A stretch of 64,000 nt of DNA, taken from contig CAADRB010000027.1 in assembly GCA_900708905.1 (NCBI GenBank), positions 874,827 to 938,826 of the forward strand, read 5' to 3'. This DNA comes from Hymenolepis diminuta. Lineage: Eukaryota; Platyhelminthes; Cestoda; Cyclophyllidea; Hymenolepididae. Position 1 is the first letter of the stretch, and the number at the start of each line of letters is the position of its first letter. Position numbers and translations under genes: made by a program. The notes beneath the pieces are model-generated. The model was not told the origin of the DNA. It saw only the letters and a list, made by a program, of their open reading frames with translations, and did not search any database. Shown piece by piece: positions 14,101-25,925 of this stretch.

Positions 14101-17100
14101 CTCCTATAATTGGAGTAGTCATATATCTTGATGTTGTGTGCGTCTGTGACCTAGTGTCCGGTATGACCTACAACATAAAATTATGCATGTCTGTTGATAA
14201 CTAAGTCCATGTTAGCGTTTTCACCGTTCATTGTGGGCAGAGGGATAGTAACGTTGGGCAGATTCTGCCACTCCTTTATAAGCCAATGCGGTTGACAAGT
14301 CCGCACCCTGGATGTTCGCAGACAAGCATTAAATCAGTAACTCCACTGCGCCACCAGCGCTCTCAAATGTTTGTCATCGATGTTGCACAAACTGCTATTA
14401 GAATAACTATTCTCTAAGGTAAATGCCAGTTAATAGAGGATAAGTGTTTCTCGGTTAGAGGGACAGTGGTCAGCGTGCAGGCCTGCAAATTCAGAGGTCA
14501 ATTGATCGATGCTCTTCAGAGTTTCTTGTAAAGTGGCTCTAGGATACCTTCTCGCTATTCAAACAAATGTTGTGAACACTTCTATAGGCCATTGGAAATT
14601 TTCTTTGATGATCTGGGAATTTTCAATATTCAACAGCTAAGGCAGCACGTAAGAGTAGAATAGCCAGATGGTTGCCATCGGAGGTATCTTCGGAATATTT
14701 TCCATTACGATTACAACTGGCATCCTTGGGCATTTTCAAATATATAATCAGTTTGCAGCATTAAGTAAGCTGATTTCGAGATTCGTTTGCGAATAAACTG
14801 ACAAATCACACTGCTTATCAATCGATCGGTGGAATGACAAAGTAATAATTTATAAATCAAAATTAGGTGGAAATATTTTTTGTATAAGATGTAGGGAAGT
14901 ACTTTGCTGTAATGGATTTAAGAAATGAGTCTCTTTTTTCAAACTTGTTCTCATTGTGATTGAGGGTATTTCATATCCAACTAATCTTATATTACCTGGA
15001 TGAACCAGTATCACTATTTGGGTGTTGTTATGTATATGCTTTTCAAATCAACGATAAAAAAAATTAAGACCCTTAAGTGCAAATTCAGTGACTTGAATAA
15101 CACCAATTGCACTGATTAATATTTGGCAAGGGAATGACTATATGCAATTTCCTTTCTCTGTCATTCAATATGAGTAAAATATTGGACTTTTAAATACTTC
15201 CTTGCAATTGATTTTAAGATAGTTATTATGACGGTGCAAGTTTTGAACTTCTCTTTCATGTTGTTTGACCTCATTTTTGCCTTTAAGCGCATTCGCCTCT
15301 CGTTAAATTATTTACGTGATGCGTCTTTTTTTGCTGGACTCTTTTTTTGTCTCTTTCTCCTCGCTTGACCAACTTTGTATGTAGATTGCCTGTCTATTTT
15401 TCCCCCAATTTCAATCTTCTCTTTCCTTAGGTTCTGCACTGTGCAGGAGTACTGCGAAGGCAATGATTTGGACTTCTTCTTGAAACAGAATAAGGTGATT
15501 CCTGAGCGTGAAGCCAAGTCAATAATCTGCCAGGTCATATCAGCACTGAAGTACTTGAATGAGCGAAAGCCCCCAGTCATTCACTATGACCTGAAACCAG
15601 GTGAGTACTCATCCCTTGTGTAACCCCCCTTCCCTAATCTTTACCTCCCTCTAATTAAGTTTTCGGTTTGCTCTAGGTAATATTCTTCTTGGCTCGGGAG
15701 AAATGTCCGGCGAGATCAAGATCACAGATTTTGGATTGAGCAAACTGATGACAGAGGATTTATACACTCCAGATATTGGAATGGATTTAACTTCACAAGG
15801 GGCTGGGACCTACTGGTATCTGCCGCCCGAATGCTTTGAAACGGGTCGGGAACCCCCTAAAATCTCCTCGAAAGTGGATATATGGTCTGTGGGTATCATA
15901 TTCTTCCAGTGCCTCTATGGAAGAAAGGTTCGTTGCGACTGATTTTGTAGAAGTTGGGTTGATTTCTTGACTTTTGTATGTGTTCTAGTTCAACTTAGTT
16001 TGAGCATGTACTTTTACTCGTGTGATTGATGTGGTATCAGGACTATTTTGATAGTGTGTTCCATATCTTTAGCTGCTGCTGTTTTCTATTAATTGATATT
16101 TTTATCGTCAGATAAGCTATGTTTTTGCATTGATAGAGCTTACATTTTCAGGTCCATTTGATTAAAAAAGACACGCTCTAGGCAAGGAACTGTTTTAATT
16201 TCAATACCGTATTTATTGGGTGAAATTTCAAGGATTTGACATTGAAAAGTGGAAGTTCCTCTAGATCTTGGATTGGTGATCAATCGATATGAATAGTGGA
16301 ACATTGCACTAAATGCCGGTTTTTCAAGAATGCATGTATGTTTACGTTTTCGTACTCGCATTTTTAACAAAATAATACGTTTGGCGGCGATAATAGGCGT
16401 ACTTTTGGAGCCACATAATCTTAAGTTTGATACTTAGCTAAGATGAGCCTTAGTATTCATCATAGAAGAAACACACAAAAATATAAAGGTTGGTTGGGTA
16501 ATAAGATTAAGACGTGAATTCTCGTTTCGTTCGTTGAGAATGATTATTCAGAACGTTCATCTGTGTGTCCTTAAGCTGAACTAAATTTTTGTCGGACTAC
16601 CGTTGTTAGCTACTTCCACCTCCTACTTATTACCGTTATTTAGTTCCGAAATACGCGCAATGTGTGTTTTGTGTGTACACTAATGGAACTTATTATTTAT
16701 TTATTACTCATGACAAAAACTGGGGGAAAAGGCTGTAGTTTTTATCCTGTGAAAAACATAAACATACTTGAACAATATAGGAGTTTACTAGAAAGTAAGG
16801 TTAAAAGATTTGATACACCAGATATTTCAAGATTTGAAGAGGATGTAAGTTCGGATTTACGGGGAGGAGCATACGCATAATGTGAGATTTGATCTGAAAT
16901 TCTAATTGTACCAAACATTCATCCACAGTTTCTTAAACTACTTCGAATTCCATTGTAGAATATGCGTAACAGTTCTTGATGATCTTGACGTCAATTTGAT
17001 CATTTTTTCTGCAATGATCCGTCACGATATTCACACTTGAATAATTTTAATTACTTTTCAATCATCGTGTATACAGATATTGGTTATAGTTCGTGACTTA

Positions 17101-19092
17101 ATGAAAACAAAAAATGGTATTTAATTAAAAAGAATGCGTTCAGAATTGTACGACAGACTTATATATAAGCATTGATAAGATTAACTGAAGTCTATTATAT
17201 AAATACAAATTGTGACATAAATAACTTCAGGATAATGCTAGAATGACGTCAAGCTGTGAACAATTAATGCTAGAAAACGGTGCACTGCCACGATACACTA
17301 TATTGATGAAATCTTTCTTAAAATTACCATAGAGGAGAAGGTTATTGCCATTTTAGTAATAATCTCGCTACTCCACAGAATTATATGTAGTTTTCAACTT
17401 AACGTTAAGGTAAGGGGAAGTAGAACTTGTTATGTAATTTTCACACTGGTGGGGTAGGTGTTACTAATTCCTAAGGTTTGAAGGGGTGGTTAAGTTACAC
17501 CAGAGTATGGAAATTATAAGAAATGAGAGGAGAAGTTTTAGGCCATGCTTACTCGGAGTGTGGATCGAAATCCCTTACTATCATTTCTTATTAATTATGT
17601 GCGTATGTTTATTTTTAGCCTTTCGGACACAATATGTCACAAGCGGACATTCTTCATCAGAACACCATTCTTCATGCTCGCCAAATCATCTTTCCAACTA
17701 GTCCCAAAGTCAGCGATGCTGCCAAGGTAAGAACAAAAGTCACCATCTCACCTCTAATTATGCACGTCTGTCAAGTTGTGGAGGTCACGAGATTTGTGCA
17801 TATCTAGGGCCGTAACTGACCAACGCGAGCTTCTCATCAGAGCAGTTCCCTCTTGCCTTACTTCTGTTTAAGTCAGGTGCTGTTAGCATTTTCCTTAATG
17901 ATCTTGAGAGTGTTCACCTCGCAACTCCCATGTTAGAAATATGTAAACTGTGAACCTGTATTTTGCATTCATGGGAGGCGTGTGTGCCCTTATTTGTACC
18001 CAGTGGCAGCCTTCCGCTCAGTGCAGTCACGCCTTATTTACTGCAGAACTATTATTACTGTGGGCTGTCACTTTTACCACTCAGCCAATTAACAACCAGA
18101 ATCGTATCCGATGTTAGAGTATGAGTGTGGGATTTTCGCATACCGTTCCCGTGTTAGTGTTAATCTGAACTTATATGAGAAGGATTGTGACTTAATTTGG
18201 AAAAAATAATATTTAAAGAGGCTCTTTGAACAAGATTGGATTCCAAACTAATGCTCTGGAGGCTAATTTGGGGATTTATGTTATTGTTTAGTTTGATTTT
18301 CCCCTTTGATAGAATGTTTTGGATGTAAACTTATCTGTATATTGATTTCTAAGGCTGAGGTATCACATTTGGGGCCTGTTTGTTTTTTTATTCATTTTAT
18401 TTTACCTTTCCCAGACCAGTTTAGAGTATATTTGACTGAAATGAAAGGCATACATCCTAAAGCACACCAATTTTGCTTCATACCTTAAGAGCAGTTAGTT
18501 GATGCTATTAGTGTGTTTTTTATGTAGACTTTCTGATGATTAACTTGTTAATAATATAGTCGTCTAGTCAACTTTATTGCTTAACTAAACAAATTATGTC
18601 CAGGCACTTTTCATTGGTTTTATGTTGCAAGGTCCTTTCATACTTAGTTCTTTACTCTTCATACCTCTTCATTTCTCCTCATTGCAGGATTTTATCCGAA
18701 GGTGCTGTACATACCAAAAGGAGTTGAGGCCGGACGTATTTCAGTTGTGCAATGACGACTATCTCAAGCCCAAGGCTCAGCTAAAGCAAGTTGATTTTCT
18801 TCCTCACTATTCTCCTATCCTTTCTCATCACACTCTTATAACTTGTGTGTATTCCCCTTGTAGACACAGTGTGGACATTGGAAACCTTCCAGGTCCAACC
18901 GGTCTTCCTCCAGCAGCTCTTTCCGGTAGCCAGCAACAACAGACCCCTGGTTCGAACACACCCCAGACGGGCTACGTACCTAACGCCGCTTTGGGGATCT
19001 ATGGAGGTCCTTCGTCTGGAATGGTTCTTCCATCAGGACAAGGCCAGTCACAACACCAGCAACAGAATCAACCTTCCTCTCACCACTCCTGA
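10236..19092 (+). CDS. TLK: Tousled-like serine/threonine kinase, twelve exons
   Basis: Exons 10236-11144, 11222-11674, 11763-11899, 11972-12085, 13024-13270, 13346-13437, 13676-13765, 15431-15600, 15677-15927, 17619-17726, 18688-18785 and 18864-19092 join in frame to 965 residues (human TLKs are about 770). The N-terminus carries [11 protein letters not shown], matching the start of animal TLKs, then a long Ser/Asn/Pro-rich region and the [10 protein letters not shown] motif. Coiled coil follows at about 425-540, including NDRLRLGQF. The kinase domain is complete: GKGGFSE loop (611-617), Lys633 in [16 protein letters not shown] with Asp734 (TLKs have HYD, not HRD), DFG 755-757 and LPPE. The C-terminal tail is Gln/Pro-rich. 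Family role: nuclear kinase active in S phase that phosphorylates the histone chaperone ASF1, acting in chromatin assembly and genome stability. The N-terminal half is longer than usual. Confidence 0.96.
13024..15927 (+). CDS. TLK: TLK kinase-core exons 5-9
   Basis: Exons 13024-13270, 13346-13437, 13676-13765, 15431-15600 and 15677-15927 encode the last coiled-coil helix ([13 protein letters not shown]) and the kinase N-lobe through subdomain IX. Acceptors have clear pyrimidine tracts. The donor after 15927 is GTTCGT, a weak match to consensus, yet the next exon at 17619 continues the protein exactly (GRK then PFGHN). The 13766-15430 intron carries a reverse-oriented tRNA-like repeat. Confidence 0.93.
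14230..14362 (-). repeat. tRNA-derived SINE-like repeat in TLK intron 7
   Basis: On the complement strand, TGGCGCAGTGG (14343-14353) matches the internal A box of a tRNA promoter, preceded by GCGCTGG, with a degenerate B-box-like GGTGCGGACT downstream. There is no cloverleaf or intact acceptor stem, so this is read as a SINE head and not a tRNA gene. A related A box occurs at 19798 on the other strand. Confidence 0.45.
17619..19092 (+). CDS. TLK: TLK exons 10-12: C-lobe end and Q-rich tail
   Basis: Exon 17619-17726 encodes [12 protein letters not shown] and the following helix, and 18688-18785 encodes the DFIRRC block and NDDYLKP. The last exon, 18864-19092, starts HSVDIGNL, corresponding to the SNSSGNL segment of vertebrate TLKs, and ends in a Gln/Ser/His-rich tail. 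The best junction uses a GC donor (GCAAGT at 18786) and the TTGTAG acceptor at 18863. The 78-nt intron is open and in frame, so retaining it would add 26 residues. Confidence 0.85.
17778..17865 (+). repeat. SINE-like fragment in TLK intron 10
   Basis: The fragment contains GAGGTCACGAGAT followed about 45 nt later by ACGCGAGCTTCTCATCAG. The same two blocks recur near 39240-39360 and, more degenerate, near 25810-25920 and 19980-20080, which marks a dispersed family. Confidence 0.45.
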
Positions 19093-19197
19093 AATCGTTT
19101 ATCCTCGCAACAAAATACACTACAAACCATGTATGTACATAGCGTGATGATGTCTCCCTCCGTTCGCAATATATCAATCTCTTTCTCTGCTATAAAA

Positions 19198-19203
19198 AAT
19201 AAA
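19198..19203 (+). terminator. Polyadenylation signal of TLK
   Basis: A canonical AATAAA lies about 105 nt after the TLK stop codon, in a short AT-rich stretch, and no further TLK-like coding sequence follows. Confidence 0.6.
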
Positions 19204-19792
19204 ATCACAGCATTTTCCAACCGTTGGCACTTTCATCTTACTCTCCCTCCGGCCTTTTAGCATATAAATATATATTTAAAGATCTTTGATGTGTGTGTAT
19301 AACCACCCTGTTATTCATTAACTTGGCCACCGCCTTGCTCTCTATACATACGCATTCGCACACAGAGTTATTTTTGTGCTGTACGCGCATTAGCAGCCTG
19401 TCTGTTCCTGATTGACTGTTTCACCCTTTTTCCTTTCTTGGCACACATTCTGAGAGTGTCTTTTTCTGTGCGCATGTGTGTATGTGCGGGTCCACATTTA
19501 TGCAGAGTTGTTTTCTGCACCCCCAACCTTCCCCCTTTACTGTGCTTCTCTGGTCTCAAAGAATAACTTTCCACTACTACCAAACGTTTGAATTTCCTCA
19601 ACCCCTTTTTCTCACCCACGCTGTCTTATCACCAATGTTTCCCCCTCCAGCTCTCTCACGTCTCCTTTTTGTGCGTGCTATATATTGGTGACATTTGAAC
19701 AAATCCTTGGTCGTTCTGGTTTTCTTGGGATTAAGGTCTAGCTGGAAGGGGGGGGCATTTGTCTGGAACAATTGTATATGCGCGTACTGTGT

Positions 19793-20115
19793 GCTGGTGG
19801 CGTAGTGGTCAACATGGATGGGAACGTCACGAGTTCACTCATCGAGCATTGTGACCAAACGTACTAGTTAAAATCGGTCATTCTCATCAGGAAGTACCTA
19901 ATATTGTTACTCGACCCAAGAGGAGAAGTGGGAAATACTTCCGACAATTAATTCGTCGGTGGCCTAGTTAACATCTACCTAGCCGGAGGTCTCGAGGTTC
20001 CTACACATGCATTGTTGTGGATTAATTCTAGTCAACAATAGGGGTGGTAGAATGTGAGTTTCTCCTAAGAGCAGCTACAGCATACAATCCCTCTCCCCGA
20101 ATCAAACACCGTGAA
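19793..20115 (+). repeat. Two tandem tRNA-derived SINE-like copies
   Basis: The first copy starts with a perfect A-box-like TGGCGTAGTGG (19798-19808) and a B-box-like CACGAGTTCACTC about 25 nt on. The second starts near 19961 with GGTGGCCTAGTTAAC and CTCGAGGTTCC. It ends with the family block GTCAACAATAGGGGTGGTAG and AATGTGAGTTTCTC. RNA polymerase III promoter elements plus recurrence elsewhere in the window support a SINE family. No intact tRNA fold is seen. Confidence 0.5.
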
Positions 20116-21024
20116 CAAGTTCATGATGGACCTGTGAAACTTTTTCAGAAGACTTCACCGTGAAGAAACACGTACACAACAAAATTGGAGGTTTGTTAAG
20201 GGTCAAGGTTGGGAAATGAGCTGGCGTTGTCGGTTATTGATGTTGATCAACTAGATTTTAAAAAGCTTATTAATGTTAGTTCAATTAATTGAATTCAATT
20301 GAGTTAACAGGGCATGTTTGAGAGTTGCCAATTTTCGTATTTGGAAGACGTTGAAGGGGTTATTTTAGAAGCATTTCGCTACACACTATTAAGTATCATT
20401 AAACGGCAAAGTTGAGTACATCGGCAGGTAGTCACTGGTATGACCTGGGCTCCCACTACGATATTACTAGATGCCCACTGATACTATATAACTGATCATA
20501 TCTGTTGGACAAGCGGACACAGCTAAAACAGAAAGAAAAGGGTAGGAATATTTGGTTCATGGGTAATCGGGGATAATTACCTAGCATCCAAGCCCGAATA
20601 CCATATGCTGCCACCTTTGTAAAGACTTGCACTGAATTTGGTGGCTTAAAACAACCATAAATTGTGTTCTGGAATTTCTTGTTGATCATTGCTTCCAAAG
20701 AGCGATGATTATGTTGATAGGGTAGAGGCATTGCCTTCTTTCCCGCGAATATTCGCATATAAAGGCAGCTTCATGGAATTAAAAATGGTGGCTGCTTTAG
20801 CTATGACGGCCCGGTCAAGTCAAGGACCTCCTTTAAGCCTTGATCAATTTGCCTTTTGTCAAGCTTTCTTTTTAGTTCTTCTTGGAATCTTGTGATTCAA
20901 AAGAAGCTTTGGGGCAAGAGAATTATGAAAGCTTTTCGAAGCAGCCCAGAGGTGGAGTTTTCTACTGTTATATATACCACATTACTACATTTACTTAGTT
21001 CCAGAAGGAGAGAGACCTGTAGCT

Positions 21025-21110
21025 GAAACAACTGATCGTCACACTGTATGGATTCGAGTCAATAGGATTTAATTGACTAACTGGCTAACCGACAATTGTA
21101 GCTGTGGCGA
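21025..21110 (+). repeat. SINE-like fragment with B-box-like site
   Basis: GGATTCGAGTCAATAGG closely resembles a tRNA B box and is followed by a CTAACTGGCTAACCGAC stretch like other copies of the family. The left part is too degenerate to recognise. Confidence 0.3.
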
Positions 21111-24100
21111 AATTGAATCCCTAAAGCACAAACTTTGAACCCCAATAATCGTTAATCCAGTGCAGAATGAGGGATAAGATCTGTGAACTTCGTTCAGGTG
21201 TATCAAAAATATTTGATTCGACTTCTAAATAGATGCACATGATTGAACCTGGAATTTGTGTGATTTAAGACGTTATCTATTTTGCACTCTTAGATCATTC
21301 GCTGAAGGGTGAGGCAGGAGATTAGCCTAATTTAATAAAGCTATTCAAGTTTTATTTTCTGCCCTAGGAAATTAGGCTATGAGAATTTGTGCTTCTGAAT
21401 ACATTTTTACACTGTTTGCAAAACAAATACCTCATTTACTTAGGAGCATGGGATAAACACCACATCGGTCTGTGGGATACGGTGGATCAAATTCTCCACA
21501 TTTAAATTAATTTTTTCGACTTATATCATTTAAATTTATTATTACTAAAGGGTTATTATCAAGGTTGCAAAATTTGATAGAGGTTTATTGCTCTATGTTT
21601 ATGTAAATGCATTTTATTATCACTCGATCTAGTAAAATCACAAATCCAATTTCTACTACAAGTGGAAATATTGCCAATGCCACCAATATCCAGTTTCCAG
21701 AAACTTTCTACTTCAGATAGGAAAAAAGTACCGCTCTCTGTTAAGCATTGTATCTATTTATCTGTCAAGGTTACTATATCAACCGAACGATATAGATTTT
21801 GGTCTTGGAATTCAAAGATTACTACGTGGTTTGATTTGCGATTGGTGGCTCTTTCTCTTTAAGACTTTCACTGGTTGATGTATTTAAAAGTTTTCAATTC
21901 GGTTGGAACTTGGATTTAATGGCGGCCATATTGGAAATATTGGTTTCCTACAGCGAAAGCTCGTGTTCGTTTGTACTCAAGGACATAAACAACCCAAAGC
22001 CCTTTTCGATAGGTACTATCAATACCTGACTTAAATAGAGGGAAGATTTCTTGGAACCACCCTTAAGAGAAACATGCCTTCTACCAATCGCCTTTTGGAC
22101 CAAAATTAATCAGTGCCGTGTGCCATCACATCACTTTATATGCGCCAATGGTCATCGATCGCGTGAACTTTGACTAAGTAGACATGCCATTCAAAGATAT
22201 ATTCGGTGTTCCAACCTTTAAATTCTTGTCCTGAGGTTTGGCAACCAGCGGATTATTCTTTGGTTTGTCTAATACTAATATGATATGATTAACACAACAA
22301 ATAAAAACTTGACATTTCTTCGTCCTCTATAGTGATTCGAATAATGTTAATCCCTATTTGGATATGATGAACTGGAAGAGTATGAAAGTTGTTGGTCGTT
22401 TTTATTTAAACGAAAAAGAATTAAAAAGGATTGAAAATGTGTCAGAGTATGGTCAGTTAAGGACACATTTAGTAATATAGTGTTATTGCATGGTATGACA
22501 TCCTGATTAATTACCGTATCTCCCTGAAGGGATTAAATTTGAACGGGCATATAATCTTCTGGTAGTTAGACTGCCACGTTAATTACTGGAGTGTCTTTTT
22601 TAATGAATGACCCATGTTTTACGTCTTTGCCTCTTATCAAATAATAACAATAGCTTATAGATTTACGAATTGACTGAAAGTTTACAAAGTTGCATCGCAA
22701 TGGAAGTGATACCCCATACATGTTCGATAGAGTTAACAGGTCTGGTATTTGTCGATGCTGTAAAAGAAATTTAGATGAATCTGCTTGCCTCGTTTCATTT
22801 TAAATAGGATTCAATCCGTTTTTAACTCCTCTCTAATAAAATGGGTTGATCTGAGAAGTATCACTATAATGTGTGGAAATTCTACGTCTGCAAGTCAGAG
22901 GCCACGATATTAATACTCATCGGCGCTCCGTACCGAATGTGGGTTACTTATCGGAGAAATTCCAGAACGCTACTTATCTGCTCAAGATGAATGTTTGAAA
23001 GCACTTTTCTTTCACTTTCTTGGGACTCAATATCTTGGAAATCTCATTACTTGATGCTATCGAAGAAGTGAGCAGTTATTTCGATACAATGTGTAAATTA
23101 ATTTGAACCGATATGAAGTGAAATTCATTGAAAACTTGTGAGCTCTGCTACGTTAAGATCATTCGATCAATCATTCAGTCACTCAATCATTTGAGACTGC
23201 CCAACAGTGGCTTTCAATTTCATAAGGATATCTAAATTCATTCATGATTGAAGGGATTGGAACAGGCAACTGCACTGAGTAAGTCAGGTTAACGTAGAGG
23301 GTGGAAGAGTTCTAGTCTCCATTATGCCACTCTCTACCCAACATGAGCGTTGGAAAGAGCTTTCCTAAAATGGGTTTGTGAAATATCTATATTATTGCAT
23401 TAAAATCATGTAAAATCATTCTACTTTCTAGGTCCGTGGTAGAAAAACAGAATTGAGGTGGCAATTCAATCCGTAATTAATCAACCGGGCGATAGGCACT
23501 GGATATCGTGGGAAAAATTACTCAGAAATCCAGGTCAAAAATCAAGAGGCTTGAATTGTAGAATGTTAAAGATCCGATATGCTAATATTGTGCAACCAAA
23601 ATCAAAAATATCAAATGAAGTAGGACTCTTTTGATACTTCGGCTTTATTTTCAGCAAATTTCCTCCTTTTCATCCGATATTGAACCTTACTGTTACTTGA
23701 TTACAATTGCTTTCTCAAGGTTAGATAATGTAAATTTTGTACCTTGACGTGAGTTATGATAGTAAAACAACTGATAAGAAAGTCGTTTAAATCTAAGCAA
23801 ACCAGGGAGGGCGTCAAATGCATGAATATTCAGCACATTGCGTCTTTTCAGATATTCATGCGTAATGATGTGGTTGTAAATCATATAATATGACACAGCG
23901 GGACACAAACCAATAAAATATAAATTGCATTAGATTGACGTCAGAGTAGCATTAAGATATTGACAAATGAGAACTGAGGAGTTGGAACATGGCATGGTGT
24001 CATGATTCAACCAACCACAGTTCATGACGTCAATCCCAGACCGCTAGCGTTAATATTTATTGAAAGCAAATTTCTTACCTATTTTCTTATGCTTGAACGT

Positions 24101-25311
24101 CTCTCTTCCATCCCTTTGTGGATGAACAGACTCTTAGCGTTATTTCAAACTAATTTCCAAAACACAGAGCAGTGAACTTGGCCACTTGGTTTTGGGGTTT
24201 TAGCTATCTCACCTATTGCAATCAGTAGCAATCTTTTAGCTGTAGGGATTGCAAATTACGTACCACAAAAGAGGTTACCGCGGCAATTTTCTCACTGGAG
24301 CATTAAATGCTTATTTTCGAGCAAATAGATATCAACCCATAAGTATGGTCACCTGAGGGACGGAATGTTTTGTTTTCGATATTCTCTCCTTAATTAGATC
24401 CAATTTTACCTCTATTCAAACAGCACGGGAATGCCATATATAGTCGAACAATGGATGAAAGATAATATAATAATCGAATTTCTGATTGTTAAACACTTAG
24501 AATTTTAACGAAACAATAATTTTACGCATGTTTCGTAGAGTCGGAAAGAACTAATTACGTTTGTCGTTATTACTTATAATAAAGAATAATAGTATGATCA
24601 TCTAGACCAGGGCATTTTAAAAATTCCAAAAAATAGTTAAGGAATTTTGGAGAGAATTGTCAGAAGGTCAGGACATCAAGATTCTCAATTCCGACGTAGG
24701 GTCTTTATTCGACTTTTTGATTAAAAAATCAGAAAATTTCCAATATGACACATTGTATATTCCTTTTCTATAATTAATAAACAGAAAAAATACCGAAACT
24801 ATGCATGAAACTTAATGATGACAGCTCCATGGAGTTATTTTCGACATGTGACCCGCAAAAGGTCAACTGCGACACTCTGAAACTTCACTCTGGCACATAA
24901 ATAATTTTATTTGCAGTGTACTGCTTTTAATACAAATGCCTAATAATATTGATCCATAAGAGTTCTTATTAATCTCTTGTTTTTACTTCATATTTCAAAA
25001 GGTTGATGAGTCATTAATGAACTTGCGCGAAGCTGATCCTTATCATTAGTAATAGTCAATTTGTTCATTATAAAGAATGCTTATATGAAGATATTTAAAA
25101 TAGTTAAGTGCTGTAGACTATACTTTAAACTTATAATGCTTGAACATGTTGTATAGTCATCCGTTCATTTTCTAATGATAGTGTATATTATACTAATCGG
25201 ACAAAGGTTTCTATTGGTTTAAAGCTATAATTTTGGGTAAAAGTCCACTGGGTTTGTAATTTTTAATTGTTCTCTGTGCGCTAGTGGAACATTAGATGAT
25301 GTGCTCGTCTA

Positions 25312-25375
25312 CAAAATCAGAGCTCATGGGTTTAAGGTCCATCGGTGCCCAACCGCACTGGTTAGGTTTGGCTAA
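25312..25375 (+). repeat. SINE-like fragment, GGTGC...GCACTGGTTA type
   Basis: CAGAGCTCATGGGTTTAAGG is followed by ATCGGTGCCCAACCGCACTG and GTTAGGTTTG. The same order of blocks recurs at 33889-33962 and 37842-37912, and on the complement at 61456-61530. Confidence 0.5.
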
Positions 25376-25804
25376 TAAAGAGGCTGGCAGAATTCGATTT
25401 GATCACGGGGGGCTCAATGATGCCACCTCTAGCCCAAGACGAGCATTAAAAATGCTCGTCCAAATAGACTTGGAAATTATTACTATTACCTTTTCTCTAC
25501 TCGGCTCGGATGGACCAGCATTAGCATCTATGGGGAGTACATAGCGGTTTAACCAAAGCCGTCTTTTTAGTCTTAAATGACCCGGAAATCGGGTAACTGA
25601 AGTCAATGTTGATTGTCATGTTTGTGAAATAATGACCACTTGGACGGTGTAAACTTATCACCTTCTTTATCCAGAATAGTTGTATCTATGTGGGAAAATT
25701 GCCCTTCAACATTTTTGGCTTGAATTGTCTTGGGTTTGAGTTTCACAGTTTGATAAATTGGAATCCATATATTGTGACGCATCGATCAGTATGAATTTCC
25801 GCTA

Positions 25805-25925
25805 GGCCAGAGGTCACAAGATCGACGGTCATCGATGCACAGACAGTGGTTGTGAGAGGAGGATCACATTGATAAATTGAGGTCAATAGGATACTTGGTG
25901 GAATGCGAATTTCTTATAATGCAGC
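25805..25925 (+). repeat. SINE-like fragment, GAGGTCAC...AATGCGA type
   Basis: The fragment contains CAGAGGTCACAAGATCGACG and, about 90 nt on, GGAATGCGAATTTCTTATAA. Both blocks match the copies near 17778 and 39240. Confidence 0.4.

Noticed and set aside
19793..19870. A tRNA gene suggested by the A-box and B-box-like sequence
   Set aside because: No acceptor stem or cloverleaf can be drawn and the B box is degenerate. Related copies recur, so a SINE fits better.
20456..20895. Overlapping open frames on both strands as a retroelement fragment
   Set aside because: No reverse transcriptase, integrase or transposase motif could be recognised in any frame.
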